Source: Myxococcales bacterium
GTDB taxonomy: Bacteria > Myxococcota > Myxococcia > Myxococcales > Myxococcaceae
NCBI GenBank assembly: GCA_030681895.1
Contig: JAUXRI010000091.1
Location: 1-54,275 of the forward strand
Direction of reading: 5' to 3'
DNA length: 54,275 nt
Shown here: positions 16,707 through 25,868 of the stretch, piece after piece
Position numbering within the stretch: the first letter of the stretch is position 1
Layout of the letters: every line of letters starts with the position of its first letter
Made by a program: the position numbers and the translations under genes
The notes under the pieces: generated by a model
Told to the model about the DNA's origin: nothing
What the model saw: only the letters and a program-made list of their open reading frames with translations
The model's database searches: none

Positions 16707-17710
16707 CACACCATCGCGTCGATGATCGCCCGGGTGAACTCTGCCGTGTTGGCGGACCCTCCGAGGTCCTTCGTCTTCACCTTGCCTTCGCGGAAGACCG
16801 TGTCGAGCGCCTTCTCGATGCGGCGGGCCTGCGGCGTGAGGTCGAGGAAGTCGAGCATCATCACCGACGAGAGCAGCAACGCGGTCGGGTTCGCCAGGCC
16901 CTTGCCGGCGATGTCGGGTGCGGTGCCGTGAACGGCCTCGAAGACCGCCGTCGTCGCGCCGATGTTCGCGCCGGGCACCACGCCGAGCCCGCCGACGAGG
17001 CCCGCGCAGAGGTCGGACACGATGTCGCCGTAGAGGTTCTCCATCACCATCACGTCGTACTTCTCGGGGTTGCGCACCAGCTGCATGCAGAGGTTGTCGA
17101 CGATGACCTCTTCGGCCTCGACGTCAGGGAAGTCGCGCGAGGCCTTGCGGAAGCAGTCGAGGAACAGGCCGTCTGACAGCTTCATGATGTTGGCCTTGTG
17201 CACCGCCGAGACCTTCTTGCGGCCGTGCTTCTTCGCGTACTCGAAGGCGAAGCGGCAGATGCGGCTGCTGGCCTTCTCGGTGATGATCTTGAGCGACTCG
17301 ACCACGCCCGGCACCACGATGTGCTCGAGCCCGGCGTAGAGGTCTTCGGTGTTCTCGCGCACCACCACCAGGTCGACGTTCTCGTAGCGCGTCTTCACGC
17401 CGGGCACCGAGCGCACGGGCCGCAGCGACGCGTAGAGATCGAGCCGCTTGCGCAGGGCGACGTTCGCCGACTGCTGGCCCGAGCCGATGCCGGTCGCGGT
17501 CGGCCCCTTCATGGCGATGCCGCTCTTCTGCACCGCGTCGACCGTCGAATCGGGCAGGTTGGTGTTGAACCGGGCCGCGGCCTCGGCGCCAATCTCGGCG
17601 TACTCGAACTCGAGCGGAGCCTTCGCGGCCTCGAGGATCTTCCGCGTGGCGTCCATCACCTCGGGGCCAATGCCATCGCCGTTCAGCATCGTCACTTTGC
17701 GGGTCGTCAT
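16706..17710 (-). CDS. NAD-type isocitrate dehydrogenase (isocitrate/isopropylmalate dehydrogenase family)
   Basis: A 334-residue beta-decarboxylating dehydrogenase. Substrate-binding residues are in place: Ser81 and Asn83 in SANVALRKRL with Arg87, Arg97 in LRPVRS, Tyr125 in ENTEDLYAGLEH, and Lys172 in AVHKANIMK. Metal-binding Asp residues are in VDNLC (205) and YGDIVSDL (229, 233). FEAVHGTAPDIAGK at 257-270 and the ENTE-LYAGLEH block fit NAD-dependent isocitrate dehydrogenase better than isopropylmalate dehydrogenase. It would oxidise isocitrate to 2-oxoglutarate in the citrate cycle. ATG 17710; the start is divergent from the TPR gene. Substrate choice between isocitrate and a related malate derivative is inferred. 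Confidence 0.88.
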   Translation of the reverse strand: MTTRKVTMLNGDGIGPEVMDATRKILEAAKAPLEFEYAEIGAEAAARFNTNLPDSTVDAVQKSGIAMKGPTATGIGSGQQSANVALRKRLDLYASLRPVRSVPGVKTRYENVDLVVVRENTEDLYAGLEHIVVPGVVESLKIITEKASSRICRFAFEYAKKHGRKKVSAVHKANIMKLSDGLFLDCFRKASRDFPDVEAEEVIVDNLCMQLVRNPEKYDVMVMENLYGDIVSDLCAGLVGGLGVVPGANIGATTAVFEAVHGTAPDIAGKGLANPTALLLSSVMMLDFLDLTPQARRIEKALDTVFREGKVKTKDLGGSANTAEFTRAIIDAMV

Positions 17711-17818
17711 GGACGTGAGTCAAAGCAGACTGCCGCGCCGGGTGCCGAGGTTTTCGGAGCGGAGCGCGCCAGAGATCGTGGCGTCGGGCCCGGCGCGTCC
17801 TCTACGATTCGAGGCACC

Positions 17819-19066
17819 TTGGAGCTCGACCGCATTCAGAAGAAGGTAGAGGCCGGAGAGCGGCTGCTCGACGACGAGTTCGAGGCGCTCAAGGTGGCGG
17901 CGAGCCGTGAAGGCGGGCCGCAGCTTCGCACCGCGGTCGCGCAGGCGCTGATCAACGCCGACGCCGTCATCGAAGCAGTGCAGTTGCTCGAAGCCGTGAA
18001 GCGCGACTTCCCCACGAGCGTGCACGTGCACCTCGCGCTGGCCCGCGCCGCCGTGAGCCAGGAGAGCTGGAGCAACGCCGAGGCCTCGTTGCTCGACGCC
18101 CTCCGCCTGCAGCCCGACGACCCCGAGGTGCTGACGTCGATGGCCGTGCTGGCGATGCGGCGCGGAGAGCGGGCGCGCGCGCGGGCCCTCGTCGAGGACG
18201 TACTGTCACGAGACCCGTTTCACTCTGAGGCGCAGCTGCTGGCGGGTGAGCTCCGCACGCCGTCAGGCGTCACCTCGCTCAAGCCGACGAAGGACTCGTT
18301 CGTCGAGGCGCTGCTCGAGCAGCTGAAGCGGCAGTCGACGCCTCACCTGGTGCAGAAGCAGCAGCTGCTGGTGCGCTTGTCTCGCAAAGGCATCGCGCGG
18401 CTCGATCTCGACTCCCTGTACGACGACTTCATCGAGTCGGGGCGCGCGCTCGACGAAGGTGTCGCGTCGGTCGGCAAGGAGATCGCCGAGAAGGCGCTCG
18501 CGCTGCCCGGCGGAAAGCTGCAGTTCCTGGCGCGCGTGCTGCCGGTGCTGCGTGACTCGTCGTTCCTCGAGCGCTCCGAGGGCGCCGTGCGGCGTGAAGG
18601 CCCCGCGGGGTTGTGGATCTTCTACGCCGTCGAAGACCCCGAGTCGGTGCTCTACGTGCCGCAGGGGTTGCTCGACGCGCACCGCATGGGCGTGGAGCAG
18701 CTCGACACCGTCGCGTGGAAGAACCTCGACGCGCGTCCGGCCGAGGTGCGCGCCATCGAGCTCGAAGATGGGGCGCTGCGGCTGTCTCCGACGCCGACCG
18801 GGCTGTGGTGCATCGCGCATGGCGATGGCCATGACGGCGCGCGCCTGCTCACCAGCGCGCACCAGGCGGCGATGCAGGCGACGGCAGGTGATGGTCCCTT
18901 TCGCGTGTACCTCGGGCTGCGCGAGCTGGTGTTGTTCTGCGACGAGAGCGACCGCAAGAACTCGGCGAAGCTCGAGGGGCTCGACGCGGCACGTGACGGC
19001 ATCAGCGGCGCCTGGCGCATGGAGCACGGCACGCTGACCGAGCTCGACGAGTGGGCTGGCGTCTGA
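17819..19066 (+). CDS. TPR protein with DUF1444 (YtpQ-like) C-terminal region
   Basis: About 415 residues, cytosolic. Residues 1-150 form TPR-like helical pairs (VHLALARAAVSQESWSNAEA, then LTSMAVLAMRRGERARARAL). The C-terminal ~220 residues (VLPVLRDSSFLERSEGAVRR; then YAVEDPESVLYVPQGLLDAH and LDTVAWKNL) resemble the DUF1444/YtpQ family. A TTG start at 17819 has GAGG at 17811-17814, 4 bases upstream. The frame stays open 621 bases further upstream, antisense to the isocitrate dehydrogenase gene; that part is rejected. No function is known for the family. The alternative is a GTG or ATG further in, but the TTG has the best ribosome site. Confidence 0.75.
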   Translation: MELDRIQKKVEAGERLLDDEFEALKVAASREGGPQLRTAVAQALINADAVIEAVQLLEAVKRDFPTSVHVHLALARAAVSQESWSNAEASLLDALRLQPDDPEVLTSMAVLAMRRGERARARALVEDVLSRDPFHSEAQLLAGELRTPSGVTSLKPTKDSFVEALLEQLKRQSTPHLVQKQQLLVRLSRKGIARLDLDSLYDDFIESGRALDEGVASVGKEIAEKALALPGGKLQFLARVLPVLRDSSFLERSEGAVRREGPAGLWIFYAVEDPESVLYVPQGLLDAHRMGVEQLDTVAWKNLDARPAEVRAIELEDGALRLSPTPTGLWCIAHGDGHDGARLLTSAHQAAMQATAGDGPFRVYLGLRELVLFCDESDRKNSAKLEGLDAARDGISGAWRMEHGTLTELDEWAGV

Positions 19067-19082
19067 GCTCATTTCGCGGCGC

Positions 19083-19943
19083 GTGTGGCGCCGTTTGCGT
19101 GCTTCACTTCTCGCCATGCTGACGTTGATCGTGTCCGGCGCGCTCGCCGCCACCCCGACCCTCGCGGCTCCGGGGCTTCAATGTTCGGGCATCGAACCCG
19201 CGTTGTGTGACGCCTACCTCGAGCACTTCGTCGGGAAGCTGACGAGCCGCAGGCTCGCGGTGACGACGAAGAACGACATGGCGCAGATCATCGGCGCAGA
19301 ACGCCAGCGTCAATTGGTCGGCTGCACGACCGAGTCGAATGCGTGCCTCGCCGAGCTCACCGCCGCGCTTGGGGTCGCGAACCTGCTCACGGGCACCGTC
19401 GCGAAGACCGAGTCGGGCTACGTCTCGACGCTGAAGGTCCTCGACGCGTCCGCTGGCGCGACGAAGTGGTCGGCGACGACGCGAGTCGACACCGAGAAGG
19501 CGCTGTTCGTGTTCTTCGAAGAGCAGGCTGGCGCGCTCATCGACGTCATTGCTCCGGGTTTGCCTCCGGCTGGGGTCGCGCCAGTCGTGAAGTGGATTCC
19601 GGCGATGGTTGGCGGGCTCGCGGTGATCCTCGGAGGAACGTTGTTGTTTGCCTCCGAAGGGGAAGCGGAGCTCCTGAGGGACTACGCAAAGGCCGTCGAC
19701 CCCATGGCGATGTACCGCGCTGATGCCGACCCCATGAAGCCTCAGACCTACGAGGCGTACATCAACGACATCGCCGCCTCGGGCCGCGACTTTCAGATCG
19801 CCGGGTGGGTCACCTTCGGGCTGGGCGTGGCAGCGATCACCTCGTCGATCGTGTGGGCGCTGCTCCCGTCGAGCCCGGTGACGGCGACGGTCGTACCGAC
19901 CGCTCACGGAGCAACCTTCGGACTCGCGATGGAGTTGCCATGA
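19083..19943 (+). CDS. Secreted protein with FlgO/CsgG-like N-terminal domain
   Basis: A 286-residue protein with an N-terminal signal peptide (MWRRLRASLLAMLTLIVSG). The following ~120 residues (KLTSRRLAVTTKNDMAQIIG, then ERQRQLVGCTTESNACLAEL and LLTGTVAK) match a small module common in myxobacterial proteins, related in pattern to FlgO/CsgG periplasmic domains. A hydrophobic stretch near residue 180 (IPAMVGGLAVILGGTLLF) and another near 245 could be membrane segments. GTG 19083 was chosen because it yields the complete signal peptide; an internal ATG at 19116 would shorten it. Its TGA overlaps the next gene's ATG by 4 bases, so the pair is coupled and probably works together at the envelope. 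Confidence 0.72.
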   Translation: MWRRLRASLLAMLTLIVSGALAATPTLAAPGLQCSGIEPALCDAYLEHFVGKLTSRRLAVTTKNDMAQIIGAERQRQLVGCTTESNACLAELTAALGVANLLTGTVAKTESGYVSTLKVLDASAGATKWSATTRVDTEKALFVFFEEQAGALIDVIAPGLPPAGVAPVVKWIPAMVGGLAVILGGTLLFASEGEAELLRDYAKAVDPMAMYRADADPMKPQTYEAYINDIAASGRDFQIAGWVTFGLGVAAITSSIVWALLPSSPVTATVVPTAHGATFGLAMELP

Positions 19944-21388
19944 AGCGCGTGATGCTCGCAGCGATGACGATCGCGCTCGCCGCGTGCGCGAACTTCACTG
20001 AACTCGAGGCGGCCGCGCTCGAAGCGGGGCGGGCGGGCTCAGGTGGCGGAGCTGCAGGCGGAATGAGTGGCGGCTCCGCAGGCGGCATGAGTGGCGGCTC
20101 CTCAGGCGGCACGAGCGGTGGCTCCGCAGGCGGAGAAAGCGGCGGCTCCGCAGGCGGAATGAGTGGCGGCTCCGCGGGCGGCATGAGTGGCGGCTCCGCA
20201 GGCGGCACGAGCGGTGGCTCCGCGGGCGGTGGCTCCGCGGGCGCTGGCTCAGCGGGCGGCGCGAGCGGTGGCTCAGCGGGCGGCGCGAGCGGTGGCTCTG
20301 CAGGCAGCTTCGCCGACCCTGAATTGTGGATGGGAATGAGCCAGCGCACCTCGCCCGGTCCTTTGCTTGCCGTCGTGGCGAGCAGTTCGAACGGGCAACT
20401 CGCCACCGCCGAGCCAGTTGGTGGCGGCGTAATCGTCGAGGTCAGCAACGGCGGTCGCTTCTTCGCGGCGGGCACGCTCGCAGACCTCGACGCCCGCTTC
20501 GGCTCCGTCGTGCTCACCACGAGCAACGGAGTGTGGCTGTTGAACACGTTTGCGCAGTGGGCGTCGGTGACGGGGTCGCCGTCGAGTTCAGGCGTTGGGC
20601 TCTCGACGCCGATCTTCAGGCCGCCCGGGGGTGACCAGCAGCTCGCGTCGTACTGGAGGACCTCGCCCTCCAGCGTGACGCTCTATTCGACCTCGGCGCT
20701 CCCAGCGGATGGAGGCATTCCTCCGGGCTTTTCGATGTCGACGACGGCCCTTCCCAATCCGCTGACGCTTCGCGTTCGACCGGATCAGAACGGGGCGTCA
20801 GGCGTCATCGCCGGGTCCTTCACCGACGGTGGAACCTGTCTGCAGGGGTCACTCGCGGTCTTTGCCCGCATCGGCAGTTCAAGCGCGACCGTTGACGGAG
20901 GGGAGGTTGCGGCGTGCGACATGATGGTGGCTTCTTCAGAGAACCAGACCGCGTTGCTCGTGTGGCGCGGCCTGGATCAACTCTCTCAAATCCGCACGGC
21001 GTTCTGGCAACCGCGTGGCGCGAATGCGCTCCCTCGCGAGCCAGACGCGTGGCTCACTTCGACCACCGGGTTCGCTCCTGTCGAAGCCATCGCCACCGAT
21101 GGGCTTCGCCACGCCGCGATCGTCCACCAGCCTGCAAACTCTGTCCTCACGGTCCTCGACGCCGGTGTGCGGACCAGAGTCTCGGGGTACGTCCTGGTCG
21201 TCCTCGGAAGCACGAGACCGCCCCGCTTCATCGAGCTCGGCCCCACCGCAATCCCGCCCTTCGGCCTCGCGTTCGGAGGGAGCGGAACCCAGGGCGTCTT
21301 CGTGATGGCCAACTGTTCGGTCAGCGGCGGCAGTGGTGGCGTCTGCCCGAGCCCTGGAGGCGCCGTCGGCTTCCTGGCCCAGCCGTGA
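19940..21388 (+). CDS. Lipoprotein with long Gly-Ser-Ala repeat linker
   Basis: A 482-residue protein. It has a lipoprotein signal ending ALAAC, then a short acidic stretch, then about 90 residues of GGSAGGMS/GGSAGGTS repeats. The C-terminal ~350 residues contain repeated strand-turn patterns without a motif I can name (LWMGMSQRTSPGPLLAVVAS; later SGVWLLNT-type and PTAIPPFGLAFGG segments). Such proteins are typical of myxobacterial surfaces, with the repeat acting as a flexible tether. ATG 19940 overlaps the stop of the previous gene (ATGA). The exposed domain could be a beta-propeller-like or lectin-like fold, but that is a guess. Confidence 0.75.
   Translation: MKRVMLAAMTIALAACANFTELEAAALEAGRAGSGGGAAGGMSGGSAGGMSGGSSGGTSGGSAGGESGGSAGGMSGGSAGGMSGGSAGGTSGGSAGGGSAGAGSAGGASGGSAGGASGGSAGSFADPELWMGMSQRTSPGPLLAVVASSSNGQLATAEPVGGGVIVEVSNGGRFFAAGTLADLDARFGSVVLTTSNGVWLLNTFAQWASVTGSPSSSGVGLSTPIFRPPGGDQQLASYWRTSPSSVTLYSTSALPADGGIPPGFSMSTTALPNPLTLRVRPDQNGASGVIAGSFTDGGTCLQGSLAVFARIGSSSATVDGGEVAACDMMVASSENQTALLVWRGLDQLSQIRTAFWQPRGANALPREPDAWLTSTTGFAPVEAIATDGLRHAAIVHQPANSVLTVLDAGVRTRVSGYVLVVLGSTRPPRFIELGPTAIPPFGLAFGGSGTQGVFVMANCSVSGGSGGVCPSPGGAVGFLAQP
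20038..20312 (+). repeat. Degenerate 24-base Gly-Ser-Ala coding repeats
   Basis: About eleven imperfect copies of a unit encoding GGSAGG plus two variable residues (MS, TS, ES). The copies drift at third codon positions, so the array is older than a fresh slippage expansion. It lies entirely inside the lipoprotein gene and encodes its linker. Confidence 0.85.
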
Positions 21389-21573
21389 TCGCCTCGGACT
21401 TCTGAGATCACCCCACGCAGCCTCTGCGTTCCCTCAGCATTCTGATGCCGAGGCGCCCGTCTAACCCCTCATCTCCCCTCACCTTTCGGCTGGCCCGCCC
21501 CTCGCACAGAGGCCCACCGGATTCGGCAGGGCCGGAACACTCACACGACTCAACAAGCGCGGGGACACAGACC

Positions 21574-23703
21574 ATGAACTCGAAACGATGGTGGAAGTGG
21601 CTGGCAGCAGCGGGTGCGGTTGGCTCGCTCGGCACGGGATGCGGGAACCAGACGCCCCAGCCCCAGCCGGTTCAAAACCGCGTCTCACTCACCGCCTTCA
21701 ACGGCGCGAACGCCTGCAAGGATCTCGAGACGTACCTCGAGGACACCGCCGTGCTGCAGATGAAGACGCAGCTCGAGGCCTCGCGCGACGAAGTGCCGTC
21801 GTGGGGCTGGTGGGGTGGCGGCTTCTTCGGTCGCGGTGGCCCTGAGGCCTTCGCGGGCGCTGCCGACAACAAGGCGTCTGCCGCGCCTCCCTCAGCGCCG
21901 ACGAACTACACCACCACCAACAACCAGGTCGCGGGCGTCGACGAAGCCGACTTCGTGAAGAACGACGGCACGCGCATCTTCGCGCTCTCGGGCCAGACGC
22001 TCTACGCCGCCCGCTCGTGGCCGGCCGCCGACCTCGCCGTGCGCGGCTCGCTGAAGATCGAAGGCTACCCCCGCGAGATGTTCCTCGAGGGCACCGACCG
22101 CGCCGTCATCTTCTCGACCATCTACACCTGGTACCCGCTCTCGAACGCCGCGGGCGATCGCTGCGACTCCATCGACTGCGGCTACCAGTCGTCGAACACG
22201 GTGAAGATCACCGTCGTCGACGTCTCGGACATGACGAACCTTCGCGTCACGCATGAGTATCGCCTGCCCGGCCACTACAACTCGGCCCGCAAGGTCGGCT
22301 CGTCGGTGCGCCTGGTGATGAGCGACGACTTCAACTACCCGGCCGCGATGCGGTGGTGGCCCGAGGTCGAGGGCGTCAACCTGTGGGACCCGCTCAACAA
22401 GGGCCGCAGGACCGACGAGTTCAACAAGCTCATCACGGCCAACGAGAAGCTCATTCGTGCGCAGACGCTCGCCGAGTGGGTGCCCGCCGGGAAGATCAGC
22501 ATCGGCGGCCAGACCAGCACCGTGCCGGCCGAGTGCACCTCGTTCCAGAAGGTGAACGCGCCGACCCGCCTGGGCACCGTCACGGTGGCGACGCTCAACC
22601 TCGCGAACCCGACCCGCATCGATCGCTCGACCATCATCGCCGAGCCCGGTGAAATCTACGCCTCGCAGCAGAACCTCTACGTCGCGACCCGGCACTGGTG
22701 GTGGTGGCCGGCTCCGGGCCAGAGAGACACGACCTACCTGCACAAGTTCGACATCTCGAGCCCCGACGCCGCGCTGTACGTCGCCTCGGGCACCGTCGAT
22801 GGCCACATCGTCGACCAGTTCTCGATGGACGAGAACAGCAAGGGCTTCTTCCGCGTCGCGACCACCACCCAGTTCCGCGTGCCTGACGCGATGAACCCGA
22901 ACAACTGGTGGGGCACCTTCGAGACCGTCAGCCACGTCAACGTGTTGTCCGAGAACAACGGCTCGCTCGACGTCGTCGGCCAGTCGGAAGACCTCGCCAA
23001 GGGAGAGCGCATCACCTCAGCGCGCTTCATCGAAGACAAGGGCTTCGTCGTCACCTTCCGCCAGGTCGACCCGCTCTTCACCTTCGATCTCTCGGACCCG
23101 ACCAAGCCGACCAAGCTGGCCGAGCTGAAGATTCCGGGCTTCTCGACCTACCTGCACCCGATGGACGCGAACCACCTGCTCACCATCGGCACCTACGTGC
23201 CGGAGCCGGTGAACGGCGTGAACCCCGACTGGCGGAGCCGCGCGTTGCAGCTGACCATCTTCGACGTGACCGACATGAAGAACCCGAAGCAGTCGCACAC
23301 GCAGCTGGTCGGCACCTCGAGCGGGTACAGCGAGGCGCAGCACGAGCACAAGGCGTTCAACTACTTCCCCGCGAAGAAGCTCCTGGCGATTCCCTTCATC
23401 GACTGGAACTACAGCGCGACGGGCAGCTCGTACTGGACGTACTTCATCTCGGACCTGCGCGTGTTCTCGGTCGACGCGGTCACCGGCTTCACGCCGCGCG
23501 GCGCCATCTCGATGCGCGACATGTACCAGGTCGAGAGCTACTACAACTGGTCCTACTACTGGACGCCGCAGGTCCGCCGGAGCGTGATGGCCGATGACTT
23601 CGTCTACGCCATCAGCGACTCGGGCATTCGCTCGGCGAACGTGAACAACCTGTCGCTGCCGCTCGCGACGGCGCGCTTCAATCGGTACGACGCGCAGCGC
23701 TGA
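21574..23703 (+). CDS. Beta-propeller domain lipoprotein (PF09826-like)
   Basis: A 709-residue exported protein. It has a lipoprotein-like signal (MNSKRWWKWLAAAG, lipobox LGTGC). The segment VAGVDEADFVKNDGTRIFAL near residue 120 is the hallmark start of the beta-propeller family otherwise best known from archaea. Repeated strands with Trp/Tyr-rich loops follow to the C-terminus, including long aromatic runs (RHWWWWPAPG; SYYNWSYYWTP). It probably forms a large cell-surface propeller; ligand unknown. ATG 21574 was chosen over an upstream in-frame ATG at 21445 because it begins the signal peptide. The 185-base gap before it should hold its promoter. A strong terminator lies 190 bases after its stop. 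Confidence 0.87.
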   Translation: MNSKRWWKWLAAAGAVGSLGTGCGNQTPQPQPVQNRVSLTAFNGANACKDLETYLEDTAVLQMKTQLEASRDEVPSWGWWGGGFFGRGGPEAFAGAADNKASAAPPSAPTNYTTTNNQVAGVDEADFVKNDGTRIFALSGQTLYAARSWPAADLAVRGSLKIEGYPREMFLEGTDRAVIFSTIYTWYPLSNAAGDRCDSIDCGYQSSNTVKITVVDVSDMTNLRVTHEYRLPGHYNSARKVGSSVRLVMSDDFNYPAAMRWWPEVEGVNLWDPLNKGRRTDEFNKLITANEKLIRAQTLAEWVPAGKISIGGQTSTVPAECTSFQKVNAPTRLGTVTVATLNLANPTRIDRSTIIAEPGEIYASQQNLYVATRHWWWWPAPGQRDTTYLHKFDISSPDAALYVASGTVDGHIVDQFSMDENSKGFFRVATTTQFRVPDAMNPNNWWGTFETVSHVNVLSENNGSLDVVGQSEDLAKGERITSARFIEDKGFVVTFRQVDPLFTFDLSDPTKPTKLAELKIPGFSTYLHPMDANHLLTIGTYVPEPVNGVNPDWRSRALQLTIFDVTDMKNPKQSHTQLVGTSSGYSEAQHEHKAFNYFPAKKLLAIPFIDWNYSATGSSYWTYFISDLRVFSVDAVTGFTPRGAISMRDMYQVESYYNWSYYWTPQVRRSVMADDFVYAISDSGIRSANVNNLSLPLATARFNRYDAQR

Positions 23704-23893
23704 CGGCCTTCGACTCCGGGCGGCCCTCAGGCTCGGCGCCGATTGAGTCGGAGACACGGTCGCCCCGAGTCAGACGTCTGGCAGCGCACGATTCACCGCG
23801 GGGAGTCCAGAGGGTTCACCGCGGCACGCCACAGTCTCACCGAGTGAGTCGAGGCAGAATCGAGCCCGAAGAAGCTGAGTCGGGTGGATGAAG

Positions 23894-23932
23894 CGGGTCG
23901 TCGGCCAGGTGCCGTCGGCCCGTTTTGCTTTT
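23894..23932 (+). terminator. Strong intrinsic terminator
   Basis: A 12-base-pair stem (CGGGTCGTCGGC pairing with GCCGTCGGCCCG, one G-U pair and one mismatch, loop CAGGT) followed by TTTTGCTTTT. This is the only T-tract terminator I see in the window. It points along the plus strand, 190 bases after the beta-propeller gene, and leaves room for a long 3' UTR or a small RNA ending here. Confidence 0.8.
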
Positions 23933-23938
23933 GGGCCG

Positions 23939-24517
23939 TCAGAAGCCGACGCCTGCCGAGAGGCTCGCCGACGGCTGCACGACGGCCTGCGGCGTCTCGA
24001 GCTGCGGGGCGAACGCGAAGAACGCGAGCGAGACGTTCATCTCCACGAGGAGCTCGAAGCCACCGATGACGGGGAGCAACCACCGCAACGCAGCGCCCGC
24101 TTCGGGTCCGCTCGTCGAGGTGCGCGTGCGGTTGACGGACAAGAAGTCGAAGCCACCGTCGTCGACGCCGAGCTGGTACTCGGCGAAGCCCAGCGCCGCG
24201 CGCGGCTCCAACCAGCCCAGGGTCGTCTGCAGCCGGGTGAAGGTGAACTTCGCGCGGAAGTGGGCGATCTCGGGGTTCGGCTCGTTGTGAAGGAACTCGC
24301 GCCCGCTCCCGCAGCCTTCGACGCTGATGCGCCAGTGTGGAGCCAGCTCTCCACAGAGTTCGACGCGGCGCGAGCTCGTGGAGCCGCCGAGGCGAAGGTT
24401 GACGTAGTTCGTGGGCGGGCTCGCCGAGACCGGCTTCTCGATGAAGAGCTCGTCGGCGACGGCGGGCAGCGAGAGCAGCGAGGCGCCGACGACGAGCGAC
24501 TTGAACGGGCAGAGCAT
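23939..24517 (-). CDS. Outer-membrane beta-barrel-like protein
   Basis: A 192-residue protein. A signal peptide (MLCPFKSLVVGASLLSLPAVA) is followed by alternating-hydrophobicity strands (NYVNLRLGGSTSSRRVELCG; then AHFRAKFTFTRLQTTLGWL). The C-terminus SASLSAGVGF ends in Phe, the usual mark of outer-membrane barrel proteins recognised by the Bam machinery. Two Cys residues (VELCG and VEGCG) may form a disulfide. It is convergent with the beta-propeller gene, beyond the terminator, and its start lies 46 bases from the end of the DUF1552 gene on the same strand. Barrel type is inferred from composition. Confidence 0.72.
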   Translation of the reverse strand: MLCPFKSLVVGASLLSLPAVADELFIEKPVSASPPTNYVNLRLGGSTSSRRVELCGELAPHWRISVEGCGSGREFLHNEPNPEIAHFRAKFTFTRLQTTLGWLEPRAALGFAEYQLGVDDGGFDFLSVNRTRTSTSGPEAGAALRWLLPVIGGFELLVEMNVSLAFFAFAPQLETPQAVVQPSASLSAGVGF

Positions 24518-24563
24518 GGGCCGCGTTATCGCACGACCTCGTCGGGCCGTGTCGCGAGCGGGC

Positions 24564-25868
24564 TCACAGCTGAGTCAGCGGCCCGCAGTTCGGATCGTCT
24601 CCGATGCCTGCGATCGGTGCGCCCATGAGGTGCGCCACCGAGGTGAGCAGCTTGTCGTTGTGCGTTCCTGCCGGCACCCGCACCAGCCGGCCCGTCCGCA
24701 GGCGGCCCTTCGCGTTGCCGAAGAGCACGACGGGAATGCGGTCGATGTCGTGGTGCTCGCCGAAGTGCGAGATGCCGACGACGAGCGTGTTGTCGAGCAT
24801 GGTGCCGGTGCCTTCGGGCGTCTGCTTGAGCCGCTGCACGAACGCGCCGAGCTGCGCCCAGTCCCACTGCTGCGCCTTGATGTAGTCGGCGCGGCGCGGC
24901 CCCGCGAGGTGGTGCACCTCGTCGTGAATCGAGCTGTCCACCTGCACGCCCGCCCACGCGTACGGCCAGTGGTAGCCAGACGAGCCCCACACCAGCCCAG
25001 CCACCTGCACGCGGTCGCAGGCGAACGCCGCGAAGGTGAGGTCGAGGTGGGCGGCGGCTCGTCCAGGCATCGAGGCGTCGTTGAACTGGTTGGCGGGTAC
25101 GCGGCAGATGTTCGGAGGCGGCGTCGAGTCGAGGTCGGCCTGCACGCTGCGCTCGGCGCGCCGAATCGCGTCTTCGTGCACGTCGAGCTTGAGCCGCTCG
25201 ATGCCGACGAGTTCGCGACGCAGGCGAACGAGGTCTGACGTCGCGCCGTCGAGCATCGACTTGCGCAGGTTCAACCGGCGCAGGCGCGCGGCGCGAACGG
25301 CCGGGTCTTCACCAGCGGGCGGCTGGAAGCCACCGAAGAGCCGGCTCCACGCCTGCCCCGGGTCGACGGTCGGCGCCTTGAACCGGTTGGCGCCGAGCGC
25401 GAACGGCTGCTCGCGCATGGTGTCGCGGGCGCGGTCGGCGACGAGCAACTCCATCGTCTGCAGGCCCAGCCGCTGCGCGATGACCTGGTCGATGCTGATG
25501 CCGCCGGCTTCGCCTTCGTTGTCGGGGTCCGACGACGACGGAAGAATGTCCTTCGCGGTGAGCACCTTGCCCATCGAGCGCAGGTGGTCGGCGCCGCGCG
25601 GGTTGAGGCCCGAGCGCCTGATGTCGATGCCGTCGACGATGACGAGGTCGTCCTTCACGGCCTGCAGGCCGGTCAGCATCGGAGAGAGCTGGAAGTTCGT
25701 CTCGGTGCCACCGGGAAAGAACGCATCGGCCGACGGGTAGCCGCCGCAGTTCACCCAGAAGAGCACCCGGCGCGGATGCGTCTCGTCGGCGCGGGCCCGG
25801 CTGGCGAGCAGCGGCGACAACAGCGTGGCCGCCGACAGGCTCGAGAACAGGAACTCACGGCGCTTCAT
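24564..25868 (-). CDS. DUF1552 protein with Tat-like signal
   Basis: A 434-residue exported protein. The N-terminus (MKRREFLFSSLSAATLLSPL, then ASRARA) is a Tat-type signal. The body matches the DUF1552 (HXXSHH) family: RRVLFWVNCGGYPSADAFFPG, then LSPMLTGLQAVKDDLVIVDG, and near the C-terminus ISHFGEHHDIDRIPVVLFG. The family's HxxSHH motif appears here as HFGEHH, with Glu for Ser. Members usually sit beside DUF1592/1588 heme proteins, as here, and are common in planctomycetes and myxobacteria; their reaction is unknown. ATG 25868 overlaps the stop of the lectin-fused heme gene (ATGA), so the pair is translationally coupled. Confidence 0.88.
   Translation of the reverse strand: MKRREFLFSSLSAATLLSPLLASRARADETHPRRVLFWVNCGGYPSADAFFPGGTETNFQLSPMLTGLQAVKDDLVIVDGIDIRRSGLNPRGADHLRSMGKVLTAKDILPSSSDPDNEGEAGGISIDQVIAQRLGLQTMELLVADRARDTMREQPFALGANRFKAPTVDPGQAWSRLFGGFQPPAGEDPAVRAARLRRLNLRKSMLDGATSDLVRLRRELVGIERLKLDVHEDAIRRAERSVQADLDSTPPPNICRVPANQFNDASMPGRAAAHLDLTFAAFACDRVQVAGLVWGSSGYHWPYAWAGVQVDSSIHDEVHHLAGPRRADYIKAQQWDWAQLGAFVQRLKQTPEGTGTMLDNTLVVGISHFGEHHDIDRIPVVLFGNAKGRLRTGRLVRVPAGTHNDKLLTSVAHLMGAPIAGIGDDPNCGPLTQL

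Noticed and set aside
17198..17818. Upstream extension of the TPR/DUF1444 gene
   Set aside because: It is antisense to the isocitrate dehydrogenase; a TTG with GAGG upstream at 17819 is the better start.
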